A DNA stretch of 64,000 nucleotides from contig JACGCK010000176.1 of NCBI GenBank assembly GCA_014925825.1, positions 29,602 through 93,601 of the forward strand, written 5' to 3'. The notes under the pieces are model-generated. The model was not told where the DNA came from. It did no database searches and saw nothing but the letters and a program-made list of their open reading frames with translations. Positions 23,934 to 36,429 of this stretch are shown in pieces; position 1 is the first letter of the stretch; each line of letters starts with the position of its first letter. The position numbers and the translations under genes are program-made. Source of the DNA: Pholiota molesta (taxonomy: Eukaryota > Basidiomycota > Agaricomycetes > Agaricales > Strophariaceae).

Positions 23934-24884
23934 ACATATCTCTCCAAAAGCCACTGAGGATATGTCATCCACTGACGCTTGAGTTGGGCAGATGAAAAGC
24001 ACGGGTTCACCCCATGTACCAAATGTATGGGGGCCACAGAAAATATGCCGGAAAGTGTGCGAGGCGTGCTTGACCGTGTGTGCGGGCACTGTCGAGTGCG
24101 AGTGATCGTGTGTGGTGCGTGCGCATCAAAAACTGACCACGCACAAATGCCATGCTCTCAATAGAACATGGATGTCAGTAGCTTAATGTAGATATCTTAT
24201 AGAATGCAGCTCTTGAGAAAGAAGAGGAAGAGCGTCGGGTTTGAATCGCGAAATTCCCTCATGGCAAAGTTGCGGCGGCGATGAGTTGGTGATGAATCGA
24301 TGAAGCTTCAAAAGCTGGCAAGATAGCTAGGTAGCCACATGTGAAGCAGAGTGCGACGCAGGACGAGGCGACTCCATAATTTCATCGTACGCTCCTTTGG
24401 CATGCAGATGATACTTAGAGCTCAAAAGGTCAAGCGCTCATGTGAGTCTGTGGGGAAGATTTGGGGAAGATGCGAACGTTGCACACGGTGAAGTTCAAGC
24501 GCGGCCCGCGACTTCCCTTCTTTGTTGTTTGGATTCGTCCCCTCGTTGCTTCCACCAACACCAACAGCATGTCTAACTTCCTCCCACCGCTTGACTATCG
24601 TTAACTACTGGACTCTCCGCGTTTTGACTCTTGTCCGCCCACCGTATCCGTCTGCGCTTCCGTTCACGAGCTGCTGATTCGTCTTCTGGCAAGTAAAACA
24701 CCCATCCACATAACGGTTGACAAATTCTGACATGCGCGGCCAATAGTAGTTCCCAACCTCTGGAGGTGGTATAAGTATGTCTATATAAACACCTATCCAT
24801 TGCTATAACGTCGCCACCTATACGTCACAGCGATCCCTATAAAAATGTATATAAATCTCTGGACACGTATTTCAGACCATGCGT
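23934..24884. other. spacer with an inverted remnant of the R1/X landmark
   Basis: Near 24480-24570, read on the minus strand, GCTGTTGGTGTTGGTGGAAGC is followed by a damaged GGGCCG block, so a small inverted R1/X remnant lies here. At 23979-24164 there is a Cys-rich open frame without an ATG at its head (CxxC pairs CTKC, CGHC, CGAC), not supported as a gene. Nothing else was seen. Confidence 0.4.
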
Positions 24885-27840
24885 ACATCATATACAATCC
24901 AAATCCACGTCTGCAAGCATCGAACCTGGGATCAATACCGTCGTCACATCCCGAAAAGAAGGGGCCGCAGAGCTGGATATGTGTGCTACCACCTTATCCG
25001 CCATTAGAGCTACGCGAGTGCGTAGCTCAGACGGAGTCCCTGAGAATGAATACTTCTCAAACGACACCCATTCAAAGGTAAGTTGCAGTACTACGGTCGC
25101 CCGCCTTTTCAGGTCATCGGACGGTTGAGACCAGCCGACGACGTACGGGACAGATAAGCGAAGAGGGTGAGAAAGGTTGCGGATGACGAGATAAGGAATA
25201 CTGGGCCACTCACATATAGTCCCCATCCTGACGTGCGTTCGGCCCTCTTTGACAGAGTCAGCACTGGGGACGCAGTGTCTTGATATGATCGCCAGATTCG
25301 TCGAACCTCTCGTCTGAGGAGCATTCATCGATCTTACGAGCTCTCCAGCGGCTCAGAGGTGCGCGAAGTTCATAAGGATAAAATAGTCCTGAGCCATATC
25401 CTTGACGCGCGACCAATGTGAGCCTCCGCTGGTGGAGGAAGGCTAGCTTGAATTCCAGAATGTAAGCATAAACGGACCACGTACTGCATACACAACCGGA
25501 TCATACAGGGACGGAACGATTATGGAGTGAGCAGGCATCGATGTCGATCTGACCTAGTCGAAAGTTCAGCAAAAGTTCAGGCAAAGTTCAGTACCACGCA
25601 TGTGGGAGGTTGTCGGTGGTGGAGCTCTGAAGCCTAGGCCGAAACAGATACAGTGAATGGAAAACAAAGATGAAAGGCAATGCTGTTGGTGGTGGTGGAA
25701 GCGACGAGTGAGAACAGAGTGAGAAAGAATTGGCTGACGAAGAATGGATAGCTCGGGCCGGATTCAGAGTCCGTGCGCATGCGTGACGGCGAGTTCACGC
25801 AGCCTCGCACGGCCACTTTCCTTCTCTAACATTGCTATTGTAACATCGCTACCTCCTCGAGTCGCACCCGCATCGCCCGAAGCCTGTGTTATTGGCCTGC
25901 TTTCAACCACCTGGATGCACCTGCACGACCCTGTCCAGCGCATCGTCCCTATGTCGTGTGTTCTTCCCTAACGTCCCCGTGCCTTGTTTATCGCCGTGGC
26001 ACGCTCAACCCCGCGCACAAACCAAACTACACGAATATCCAGCCTCTCATTGACATCCCATGCAATCCCCTATGACATAGCGTCCGCTCCTCTACAATGG
26101 GGCGTTGCTTCCGCATCCGACCTCTTCTTCTGCTATCACAACGCCATCGGTCACTCAGTGTCCACTTGGTGTCCACTATCGTTCCTACGACCTCCGCTGC
26201 GCCTTGTATATCGCCATAGGAATGCTCGACCCCGAAGCACAACCAGACTACACGACTACAGACCCTCGATTTTCCATCACGCTCAATCCCACCTAGGCTG
26301 ACCCCTGCAAGGTCCTCTTTGCAAGGGCAAATGCGGAAGTGCGGGATGCGATACTGAACGCCACATTGACCAAGGGGCGTTTGAAGGTGTGCGAGTTGGA
26401 CAGTGCGGCACCGCGGGATGATCTGGTGATTACTGGAATGATGATGACGAAGAACTGGCTGTGAAGAATGCGGATGAGATGGAGAGCGATGCGAATTCTG
26501 TGGCGGACGCGTTCGAAGCGGTTCATGATGTAAGTCTATGCGCTACTGTCGTGAATTGCGTACTCATCCATTTTCCATGTACATAGCTCGAAAACCCTGT
26601 TGCGGGATGCAGACGATATGCGCTTACTCTGCAGCTCGTTCATCCCAGTCTGGACCTTACGCTCATGTCTCTTCGCAGCTGGAAGTCCTGCGTTTACGCG
26701 CGCCGTGCTCAAGCAGTATTCAACGGTCCCCACTCTCATGCCTCCGCTTTTTCACTGTCTATCTACACCCTACCATCCTGTCCATGACTACCTTGCACAG
26801 CGAGCGATCTCTTTCGGCAGAATCGCTCTAAAGCCCTCCTATTCGTAGCACCGCAGGGTTTTCCCCTCCGCAAATCGCCGTCTTTCGAGCGGCAAATACC
26901 ATGCGCCCGCTTCCTACTCATCGCCGGCCCGCACCCATCGCCCCCCGCACGACCCTGACGTCGCGCACATCCGACCACCGTCGCCATCCTGTTCGGCCGC
27001 ACCTCGTCCGCCCTCGCCCATCATGGCGCTCGGCCCTATGGGGCCGTCTGGTGGTCCGTGTCACGGTCAAGGAGTGCAGAGGCTTCGGACGTGCGACCGA
27101 GTCGTGCAGTGCCCAACGCGGGTCTGGAGCTCCGCGAGCTGGACTATCATCAATGCGACGCGGTCGGGGCTCCGAAATGCACCTGTGCAACGGGCCTGTC
27201 CCGAGCATCGCCTGCCGCGGCCCGTCCGTGCGCCTCTCCCGCCCACCTCGGCGGTATGTTCCCCCCGTGATGTTGGTGCCCGTCTTTCCTGCGCATTCCC
27301 CTCCGCAGCCGACCCGGATCGCGGTGGCAGCGCACGCGCTGCGGCGCTGCAATGGAGTTCCCGACCGCCGCCGTGCGTGCGTGCGTGCGTGCGTTGTCTG
27401 CTCCATCATGCTGCGCTGCGCCGTCGGCGCCACTACGGGTCCGAAAGTAGCGATCGCGCTCTGTCCGTCGCGATGTGCACGCTTCGCCCCCTCGTATGGA
27501 CCTAACTTCGCCGACACCGAACCTCGCCAGTACCGAACCTCGCCAACACCCACCCATCAGCCCCCACCTGGTCCAAGATCGGCGCGCTCGTCCAGTGGGG
27601 CTATCGCGTCCAGTTTTAAGGCCGGTGCAGTGGCCCACGCACGCTTGGAGATCCGCGCGCTGGCAGATGCGGCGCGGCGGCGGGGAGGGTGGGAGGGTCG
27701 CGGTGAAGCGCCGGCTGGTGAGGAAGGCGGGGTGGGACGGAGCCATGCAGATGAGGGCGGCGAAGTGCGTCGGTAGAACCGGGGTGGAATCTCTCTGGAG
27801 CTTCTACGCGGGTGGGGATGTAAGTTCGTGCGCTGTTGAT
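24885..27840 (+). pseudogene. R1/X unit 5 with two X parts in tandem
   Basis: R1 lies at about 24885-25690, with a frame that reads KEGAAELDMC and later ENEYFSND. The GTGGTGGAAGCGACGAG landmark is at about 25695 and GGGCCGGATTCAGAGTCCG at about 25757. The first X runs to a GATGTAAGT donor at about 26525. Just before it the frame reads LVITGMMMTKNWL, then breaks by one base before VKNADEMESDA. The second X (about 26560-27840) is very GC-rich, contains a (GTGC)n run near 27370-27395 and ends at another GGGGATGTAAGT donor at about 27822. Long frames on both strands in the second X are composition artefacts. Confidence 0.45.
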
Positions 27841-28202
27841 CTGAGCCTTCACAAGCTTCACATACACGATTCGTACGTTTCCTCTATCGCTATCGTTTGA
27901 CCCTTTCCTCGTCATGGGATTCTTGTTTTTTCTTTTCTTCGGTGTTGCAAATTAGTCGCGATCTTCTCTAGTCTGACGCAGGCAATGTTACAACTTTATC
28001 ACCTTGGCTAAATAGAATTATAAGCTGGTTGCTGCGTAGCCAGCCCGCGTACGAATGTCGGAAACGTTGAAGCCGAGCCGAGCCAAACGCGGGCATAGGC
28101 AAGCGTGTGGGAAGTGAAATATTATACAGTACTTGCGCAGTGACAACGTGAGCGCCTCTCTGGGAGCGACGACGTCCGCGTTCTGATCGATTCCCTGCCA
28201 GA
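27841..28202. promoter_or_regulatory. 5' flank of F-box copy D
   Basis: AAGCGTGTGGGAA at 28101-28113 lies 90 bp before the ATG and is a shorter version of the motif upstream of copies A and G. No gene was seen. Confidence 0.4.
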
Positions 28203-30120
28203 ATGGCCAATGATTTCTGCGATTTACCACAAGAGCTGCAAATTGAGATCCTTTCCAACCTCGATGCTGTTTCGCTCGCCCGCTGCGCATTGGTGAGATC
28301 TTGTTGCTTCAAAATCTGGGGAAAGACTAAGACCAACGGACCACGCAGACATGTAAATCCATCTGCGAAACCGTCCATAGCTCCTCCATATTAGTATATA
28401 CTGCTCAGTTGCACCTGGACGGCCTCAAAGACGGCGGAATGTCAACCAGCCACCCGGACCTGATCGACACCATTGTGCGGCGACGTCAGGCATGGCGGGC
28501 GCTTGACGCGAAAGAACCGCTCACCCGCAAAACGCAGCGCGGTCGCGCAGAAGAGCTTGCCGGGGGTGCGTTCGCTACCATGAGCAAAGACAGAAACCAC
28601 CTCGAGATTATATGGCTGCCTACCGCCGGAAACACAGAGGATTGTAGGCTCCAGTTACCGATGGCGGGTATCACTGTTCAAGAGTTGACAATGGATCCGA
28701 CACAGGACCTGCTAGTTTTACTGGAGGATAGAATGTGAGCTTTTGTGCATTATCTTTCCCATAACCACGATCCCTAATCTGTCGTAGCTTGCCATCGACC
28801 ATCGACACTCAGATCATCTACGTGCACGTTCGTTCCTTATCCACGAACACTGTCCATCCACGCACAAGGCAAAGCCCCTTGCAGTTCACCGTCTATAATG
28901 ATACATCCGATACATATTACTGGACCCGCTCCGACAGAGCCAATTTCCAAATCGCATACAACATCCTGGCAGTTTATTTTACACATGCACCGATGGGGAC
29001 GCGAGTTCTAATATGGGACTGGACAACATCTGATCTACTATTGGTATGCCGAGATTTATGGCGCTGTTAACGTATTCATACTTTGCATTAGGATAGCGCA
29101 ACCTCTTTCGATCGTTCTCCCCCAACTTCGAGGTACAGCTTCGGGCTTCTTGATCCCACGTACTTCTTCATCACTTGTCCGTCCGATTGCGGATCGATTC
29201 GGCTGTACAGGCTCGCACAGTTCCCCAAAGGCAGTACGCCCGACCCCACTCACCTCGCGACGCTGCATTTTCCACCTACCCGCCCTCCCGTGAAGCTCCG
29301 CATGGTGAACACCGTGGCCGGCCCCACGGAAGCCAATCCGCCCACGCACCTCCCGTTCACGATAAACGACGACGCGCGCATACTCATGTTCAGATTGGAA
29401 TACGACCCGCAGAACCCTCTCGGCGACTGGTTGAGCGACCGCTTTGTCAACTTGTTTGTACACCAGCGCCTGCTGCTCAAGTATGCGCGCCAAGCGCTCT
29501 CCGCGCACGCGCCTCTGGATGTTCCGTGGGCGGATTGGGGCCCCGCGAATACGCGGCTGATCGAGTCGACCTCTTCGCAGTACGTCAGGCGCGTCAGGAG
29601 GTCCGTGGTCTGCGCTCTTCCGCAGAAAATCGCAGTGCTCACACGTCACCCCTCTACGCGCAGGTTCGTCCACGGCCAGCGTGTCGTTTTCACTGGGAGA
29701 AACATCGGCGAGGACGGCCAGATGGTGTGGCCGCCCCGCTCCGCGGCCTACATCTTCGACTTCTCCCTCGCGGCTGTGCTTTCCGCCAAGGGTGCGCTAG
29801 CGACGCGACCGCCGTCCTCGAGCTCAGTTTCAGAGGGAAAAACCGGGACGTTGTTGCCGCCAAGTTTGATCCGCGCAGAGACCGTCCCTATCTTCCGAGC
29901 GGATGTGGAAACGTATCTTCCATGCGTGATGTCGACGCTGGACTGCAAGAAGATCTATCCAACCTATATGATCTATGCGGATGGGATAGTTGGTATACAT
30001 GTACGTCCACAGCTCCTTTTACTCGGGGTCCTTGGGCCTCAATCAGTCAGTCGTTGACTTTCTTTTTCATAGACGGAACCATTAGATGGGGGTAGTCTCC
30101 TAGATATATACCCTATCTAG
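28203..30120 (+). CDS. F-box protein, copy D, intact
   Basis: Exons 28203-28292, 28349-28734, 28788-29043, 29092-29600, 29664-30000 and 30073-30120 encode 541 residues with no break. Residues 1-30 form the F-box core (LPQELQIEILSNLDAVSLARC), the presumed Skp1-binding surface. The rest is a family-specific, probably beta-rich region of about 510 residues with WDWTTSDLLLV, FGLLDPTYFF, LDVPWADWGPANT and FDFSLAAVLSAKG. Its role in substrate binding is inferred. The exon 4 acceptor is TTTGCATTAG. The exon 4 donor was placed at GGAG/GTCCGT because it matches the phase and position of the relatives; it is the weakest junction. It is the longest copy, differing in exon 5 by an insert near 29810-29840, and has no close sister in the window. 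Confidence 0.85.
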
Positions 30121-30219
30121 CCACTATGACGAAACAAAAAAATAGAGCTATTCACAACACCCAATTATGTGCATCGATTGAAATTTATTATCAGGCGGGC
30201 GTGAATAGAGTCGGCTAAG
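30121..30219. other. 3' flank of copy D
   Basis: This is a short AT-rich stretch with no gene; a polyadenylation region is likely here. Confidence 0.3.
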
Positions 30220-31429
30220 ACGCCCCCACTCTCGCATGAGATCAGCTAGCGAAGAATGGGAGGAAGGCCGCGAAAGACGAAACAAAAAATATCAGGCTAC
30301 TCACCTGCACTCCCCATCGTTTATGTCGCGCTTCTGTGTGGTACTCTATGACATGACAGAGTCAGCACTAGTGAGTGCGGAGCACTAATAGAGTTGACAG
30401 ACGCGCCAGGCCTTCCATATGGCGGGAGTTCTTGATCCTGGGCACTCTCCAGCGGATCGGCGGTGCACGAAATCAATGACCACGATGGATTGCTGCGGTA
30501 TCTTGAAGATTGGCAGTTGAGCGACCGGTGTGAACCTCCACTAATGGAGACGGAGGTGGAACAGTTAGTTTGGACGCGGGAATATGAGCACGGATTCATC
30601 ACGTACTGCGTACCAAGTACTAGTGTTTCGCCAGTGTTGTAGACAAGTTGTAGATGAGGTTCCTAGCAAGTTTTTAGGGTGGAAGGAACGATTAGGTAGC
30701 CCGAGCACACGTCGATGTCGTTCTAATCTAGCTCAGCCAAAGTTCAGTAGCTCGTTAGTGAGGTGGAGTGGGTGGAATCTGGAGACCAGACGAATATGGT
30801 GGGAGGACGAGAACCTTGCGAGAACCAGGAAGCGAAGAATCGCTAGAGCGGAGGTCTCGGGCCGGGTTGAGAGACCGTGCGTAATGTTTGAACTTCGAAC
30901 CAAGTTCCAACTGCGAACTCTATCCCTCTCCTTACGCCCTTCACGCTCCTGGATTGTAATCCAGCAGAGCGCTATGCTGTCTGATGGACACGAGTAGCAC
31001 TCTGCTTCATCGATCTCCCAAGCCACCTAAACGCAAGCCCTCTTTTATTCAAACTGATTCTGAGTCCTGATGATCTGAACTTCGAATTCAACAGTTGGAT
31101 ATCGAACGACATTGAACACGGAACACTGCAGCATTCAGGCTACAAACGCTAAGTAATTGGGAACAGGACCGCATAAGCGCAGGTAAGTCATTAAATTCTT
31201 GAATCCTATCCCACCGTCTACTACCAACACCTCCCAGCTCGACGCCTTCTCCGACATCGCCAGCCCTCTCAAGTCGTGCCCACACTTACCACCGAAGCCA
31301 TTTTCGTTGGGACGTCTTCAACCATACCAAGCTCATCCACCACAATGCGCCCGTGCAGCGCTGTTCAGTACATTGCCTGCCGTGACCTGTTCGCTTGAGT
31401 ACGCCTCTGCCGCTCACTTAAATAGTGCA
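30220..31429 (+). pseudogene. R1/X unit 6, decayed
   Basis: R1 keeps its clearest coding trace here: about 30460-30590 reads GLLRYLEDWQLSDRCEPPL, a pattern repeated in decayed form at about 37520 and, inverted, at 57880. TTCAGTAGCTCGTTAG is at about 30745, and a changed GGGCCGGGTTGAGAGACCG block is at about 30863. X follows, with the CTCGACGCCTTCTCCGACATCGCC landmark at about 31238. At about 31430 the sequence changes abruptly into F-box exon 4. Confidence 0.5.
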
Positions 31430-31690
31430 AGCTTGTACGATCCCATACGCCGGCTACCCAGGCAACTCACCTCGCTACGCTTCATCTTCCCCACACGGCC
31501 CCAGGCGTCACCGTCTACAAAGATTTTCAGTCATGATGGCCCTATTGACGCGAACCCCTCCCGCACACGCCGTTCGCGTAAATCTTCCCGTCCGTCTATG
31601 AACCGCAACATTGCCTCCACTATTTTCTTGCCACTCGAACGTGCAACTCATATTCATCCCCAAATATCCAGCTTTCTAGATAGCACATCT
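31430..31690 (+). pseudogene. F-box exon 4 fragment fused to X
   Basis: From about 31430 the bases match the F-box exon 4 region that encodes KLVRSHAA-TQAVHLATLHLP and then HAGPIEANPLPHTPF. Several small indels break the frame. No other exons lie nearby. It is a recombination scar between an R1/X unit and an F-box copy. Confidence 0.65.
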
Positions 31691-32030
31691 AAAAGTTAAA
31701 CGTCAAACCCGCTTTGCTTATGAACGTCGCCGAACACTGCCAAGGATATCGATGTATAAAATGGAATCCATGCGCTCTGGCAATAGCGAATATTACTTTA
31801 ACTCAGTGTCCACAATTTTATAGCAAAAGATCGATTAGCCGATTTAATAATTGTAGGCTACGTACGCAACGCCTGGATTAGCCTCATGGTGAAATAATCA
31901 TATATACACACCCCTTCAGTACAATATCCATCAAACACTCGGCAGATAACAGATGAAATGCCTGCACGTCATCTGCACTATCAAAACCATCGAAACCGAA
32001 CACCGCAACAAACAGGCATGGTGAAAGGAC
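31691..32030. other. AT-rich spacer
   Basis: There is no gene or recognisable repeat. It ends where the left arm of the foldback element begins. Confidence 0.3.
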
Positions 32031-32781
32031 GGTCCCAAAGATAGTCCCATAGGTTATATATGGAATTAACTCTGAAATAAATTTATATCTTATCTGTGGC
32101 GAGTATGTGTAGAACGTCCCACATGTTATCTACAGAATAACCTGTACATTCTATCTGTAGAGAATTCCGAATATTTTCTGCAAAGACAGTTCACAAATTG
32201 GTCTGAATTATATCTGCAGGACTTTCTGTAGAGACCTTCCATATCTAATCTGTGGGGACCTCCTATATAGAATTGTGCAGATAACCTGCAGGCCAACATG
32301 TGGAAAGACTCTGCAGATTATCTGTAGAGCGAAGTTACAGAAGTCTCCAAAGGTTTCTCCAAAGATTATCTGCGGAGACTCTCCAAAGGTAAATCGGTAC
32401 GCTCATCTGGGTCGCGTGATTATCTTTACAGCCTCTCCGCAGATAATCTTTGGAGAAACCTTTGGAGACTTCTGTAACTTCGCTCTACAGATAATCTGCA
32501 GAGCCTTTCCACAGGTTGGCCTGCAGGTTGTCTGCACAATTTTCTATAGGAGGTCTCCACAGATTAGATATGGAAGGTCGCTGCAGAAAGTCCCACAGAT
32601 ACAATTTAGACCAATCTGTGAGTCGTCTTTGCAGAAAATATTCGGAATTTTCTACAGATGGGGTGCACACATTATTTCGAAGATAAAAAGTGGGACGCTC
32701 TACAAATACACTCCGCAGATAAAATATAAATTGATTTCATAGCTAATTCCATACATAACCTTTGGGTCAAACTTTGGGACC
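32031..32781. mobile_element. 751-bp foldback (palindromic) element, non-autonomous
   Basis: The two halves are near-perfect inverted repeats. The left end GGTCCCAAAG (32031-32040) pairs with CTTTGGGACC (32772-32781). AGAGCGAAGTTACAGAAG near 32330 pairs with its complement near 32480, and arms of roughly 360 bp meet around 32405. It is filled with TCTGCAGA / ATCTGTAGAG style motifs. The open frame across it has no coding sense. It resembles a foldback or long MITE. No clear target duplication could be assigned. It separates the F-box fragment from R1/X unit 7. Confidence 0.85.
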
Positions 32782-34255
32782 AATCTTTAGAGGGCCTCCA
32801 AAGTTTGGCACCCCCGACGTGTCAGGACGTTGTAAGTCGCTGTGGTGGAAGCTTGAAGCGAGGTGGAAGCGAAAGTCGGACGACAAAGCTAGAGCGGAGT
32901 TTCGGGCCGGATTTAGAGTCCGTGCGCAATGTTCGAACTGCGAGCCTCGATGTTACAGTCGCTCTGCTTTTGCCTTCAGGGTCCGGGATTGCAATCCATG
33001 ACAATACGGAATCACATCTCAGGGGAGCTTGTAAATGACTTGTACTCTTCCTCAAGTGCAAGCCGATCTCGCATGCCACCAAAGATACAGACGACCTGAA
33101 CTTGGACGAATAGTTGCAACTTTGAGTGTCGAATTCCTGAAGTTATCATGCTGCAAGTGCTATGTACTTTTAGTGGGGAACCAGACCACGTAGGCGCAGA
33201 TGAGCTCTCCAACCCTATCCCACCGTCTACAACTAATACGAATCTCCAGCACGACGCCTTCTCCGAGTCCATCGCACTCACTGTGCGACGACGTGGTGCG
33301 CCCACCGCCTCTGCGTGGGCGCTCGCTGTGTGCTCCATCATGCACCGCACCGCCATCGACTTCAGAGTATCTATGGCTTTCTGTCCGTCACAATCGACAC
33401 GCTCACCCCACCATGCAAACATGCCTTCACCACCACCCAACCGCCGATCGACATCATCTTCAGTCCTGCATGATTCGACCGATCCAAGGACGTTACGCTC
33501 TACCCGTGGGGCAATATCGTGCCCAGTTTCTTGGCCGTTGAAAATGCAGATGAGTAAGATTTACGGCGGAGCATCGCACGACGCAGTGCCATGGGCGCAT
33601 TACAGGACGCGCGACCTGGACTGGTGCCGCAGGGGATTCCATGATCATTGAGGTGGTGGTTAAGAGAAGGCGGCCGGTGAAGAATGCAACTGAAACACAG
33701 AGCGATGCATTGAGCTATTTACGAGCACGGCTGCGACGGAACCGCTGTTCCCCGCTGTTTCCCTGGGGTTGTTGACAGTCGAACGGCTCAGGATGTGAGT
33801 ACATAAGTATATGTGCTGTCGAAGTTAAGATGTCGTCCTGATTATCGTCGTAGCTCTGACTCCTGGGACGTTGTTGTGTCATGCACTTACCCTGACCTGA
33901 GTACTCGCCCGGGTTTCAAGGTATGTCTCCCGTCGATTGCATATCTGACCTTTATATCTCCATGTTCATTTTCTGTTCACAGTTTCTTTGGTCTGATGTG
34001 CGTGTGGTCTAGTTCGACATTCCGCACTCCTGCACGATGGAAACAAGAAACTCACTGTTCGCTTCCACCATGGAAACTCCTGCGGATATGTTTCTTTTTT
34101 TCCTGGGAGCGTTCCGGCTGTTGTTATTGTGGAGTGCAGTCCCATTCTTCAGTGTTTCTGTGTATGCAGCTTCAAATTCCTCCTTCGCATTCTACTTCTC
34201 CCGTACTATTTACCTTCTCTACCCGACCAGTCATCGCGCCGAATATATGAAATAA
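32782..34255 (+). pseudogene. R1/X unit 7, X part with 3' portion
   Basis: GGGCCGGATTTAGAGTCCG is at about 32905. X follows, including GEPDHVGAD before an intron-like segment near 33200. A 3' portion (about 33790-34255), with splice-like signals and a frame ending SHRAEYMK, matches 38680-39240. X therefore seems to have had at least three coding parts. Frame breaks prevent a model. Confidence 0.45.
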
Positions 34256-34484
34256 CTTGGCCCACTCCTAGGATCCTGAAACGGGACGCGAGTTTTGTTC
34301 AAGATGATAGAGATCTAGATGGTCTGATGGCGAGCGTAACGGAGTTGATAAGGCTGATCCTTACTTATGTACATATGTCGAGATCGTGCGCTAAGAAGTG
34401 GGTGTGTGGGAAAGCATAATTGTACTACTTATACTGCAATCAAACAAGAACGTCGAGTCGATTTCCACTCAAGTGTCCCCAAAA
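34256..34484 (+). promoter_or_regulatory. 5' flank of F-box copy E
   Basis: AAGTGGGTGTGTGGGAA at 34396-34412 lies 73 bp upstream of the ATG and is a variant of the conserved motif. Confidence 0.4.
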
Positions 34485-36359
34485 ATGGCGAACCGTTTCT
34501 GCGCTTTGCCACAAGAGCTGAAAATGGAGGTCCTTGCCCACCTCGATGCTGCTTCACCCATCTGCTGTGCGATGGTAAGGCTATTACGTGGCTTTGATAT
34601 CTAGGGAAGAGGCTAAACCTGCAGGATTTCACAGACATGCACAGCTATGTATGAGGCTTTCAAGAGTTCCTCATCCTTAGCATATACTATCCAGTTGCAC
34701 TTGGATGGCCTCAAAGACTCCGGAACGTCACTCAGTTACTCGGTCCTCATCGAATCCCTTGTAAGGCGACGTCAAGCGTGGCTCGCACTCGACGTCAAAG
34801 AGCCTTTTACCCGCCGGACGCCGCCTAATTGTGATTTATACGAGCTCGCCGGAGGTGCTTTCGCCCAGATGAGCAGTGATCACTTTGAAATATCACGACT
34901 ACCGACCGCCCGCAATGCTGATGAACGCACGGATCGACGACCCTTGAATGGAATCTTGGCTTGGGAGTTCGCAATGGATCCGACACAGGATTTCATCGTT
35001 TTCTTCGAGGACGATGGAATGTGAGTACCTGTGCATCATCATATAGTTTTTAAGTTTGACCGTCCGTAGCCCACCGTCAACGAGCGACACTCGTGACATC
35101 CGCATTCACATTCGGACTATATCTACCAATACCGTCCATCCACGGGCGCAGCAAAGCCCCTTGCAGTTCACGGTGGCTGAGAAATATAACGACGCAAATA
35201 TCAACTCCCCTGTCCTACAAATTGCACACGAAGTTGTTGCTCTCCATTTCCACCACGCTGGCGGGGACGCGCGAACATTGGTATGGGACTGGACCTCATC
35301 GGATCTGATATTGGTGTGCAGTTATAATATGTCACTTTCGGTCTATTTTACTTACTTTGCACAGGATACCTCCATATCTTTCGATCCCTTTCTCTCTTCT
35401 TCTTTGCAGTACGACTTCGGGCTTCTAGATCCTACATACTGCTTTGCGACATGCGAGTCCGACGCGGGGTCGCTTCGGCTGTACCAGCTCTCCCGCCAGC
35501 GGCCGGTCCACCTCGCGACGCTCCATCTCCCCCCCACGGCCCCTGGCATCGCTGTCCGCGCAATTTCGAGCCACACCAGCTCCATTGAGGCTGAGCCCCT
35601 CCCGGATACGCCGTTCACCGTAGACGACGAGCACCGCCTCCACATGTTCACCGTGCGGTACACGCACGGGCCGGACGTGCGCGCGCGCACCACGCGCTAC
35701 GTGAACATGTTCCTGCACCAGCGTGCGCTCCTGAAGTATGCTCGGCGCGCGCGTGCCGCGGGTGCGCCGCTGGATGTTCCCTGGGCGGAATGGGGTGCGC
35801 AGCACACGCGGTTGGAGCTGTTCTCCTCGCTGCAGAATACGTATTGGAAAAGGTGGCTACTTATCCCCGTGTTTTGAAGAATTGGAATCATGGCTGTGCT
35901 CACCTTATCTATCTCATCTATTTCTGTGCACAGATACATCTATGGCCAGCGTGCGATTTTCAGATTGACCAGCCTTAGCATGGCAGAACCATTGGGCCAC
36001 CCAGTAGACGTCTTGGATTTCTCCTTGGGAGCAGTGCTAGCCGCCCGAGGCCCGTCCTCGTCTTCAGACGGTCGGCATGGGAAATTGTTGCCGTCCAATG
36101 TGCTCCGCAGAAAGGATGCGCCCTGGTTTCTGGACGACGTCGAGACGCGTCTTCCATGTGTGCGATCAGCGCTGCTCCTCAAGGAGCGTTGCAAAACCTA
36201 CATGATCTATGCGGACGGCATCGTCGGTGTAGAGGTACGTCCACCACTTTCGGGTGTTTCCTCGGCTCTACGTCGTGATTTCCAGATGTTTATCATTGAC
36301 TTCTTTTTGTATAGACAGGTTCAGAGGGTCGGCTTGTCTTACATAGTTATCTCATCTAG
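34485..36359 (+). CDS. F-box protein, copy E, intact
   Basis: Exons 34485-34574, 34635-35020, 35070-35313, 35365-35852, 35934-36234 and 36315-36359 encode 517 residues without a break. The F-box (LPQELKMEVLAHLDAASPICC) is less typical than in the sister copies: Pro replaces Leu in the SLIRC segment, which might weaken Skp1 contact (inference). The remaining exons keep the family marks WDWTSSDLILV, FGLLDPTYCF, HLATLHLPPTAPG, LDVPWAEWG and TYMIYADGIVGVEV. It lies between decayed R1/X units on both sides, in the same orientation as copies B-H. It has no close sister in the window and is the shortest intact copy. Confidence 0.85.
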
Positions 36360-36429
36360 CCTCGAATAGTTCGTTGGTATCGGTGATCCCTGATCAATCA
36401 ATTTGTATTCGTACTTTCATATTTACACG

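Noticed and set aside
23979..24164. Cys-rich 61-aa frame with three CxxC pairs
   Set aside because: It begins at a TTG rather than an ATG, has no splice-supported extension and no homologous copy elsewhere in the window; too weak to call a zinc-ribbon gene.
27361..27396. GTGC microsatellite
   Set aside because: It is a short simple repeat within a decayed unit; nothing suggests a function.
26901..27776. 291-aa plus frame and overlapping 211-aa and 198-aa minus frames
   Set aside because: Three long frames on both strands of one GC-rich stretch cannot all be genes. None is kept in related units, and the protein is low-complexity Arg/Pro/Ala.
32275..32742. 155-aa frame across the foldback
   Set aside because: It reads across both palindrome arms, so the protein is repetitive nonsense; it arises from stop-poor repeats.
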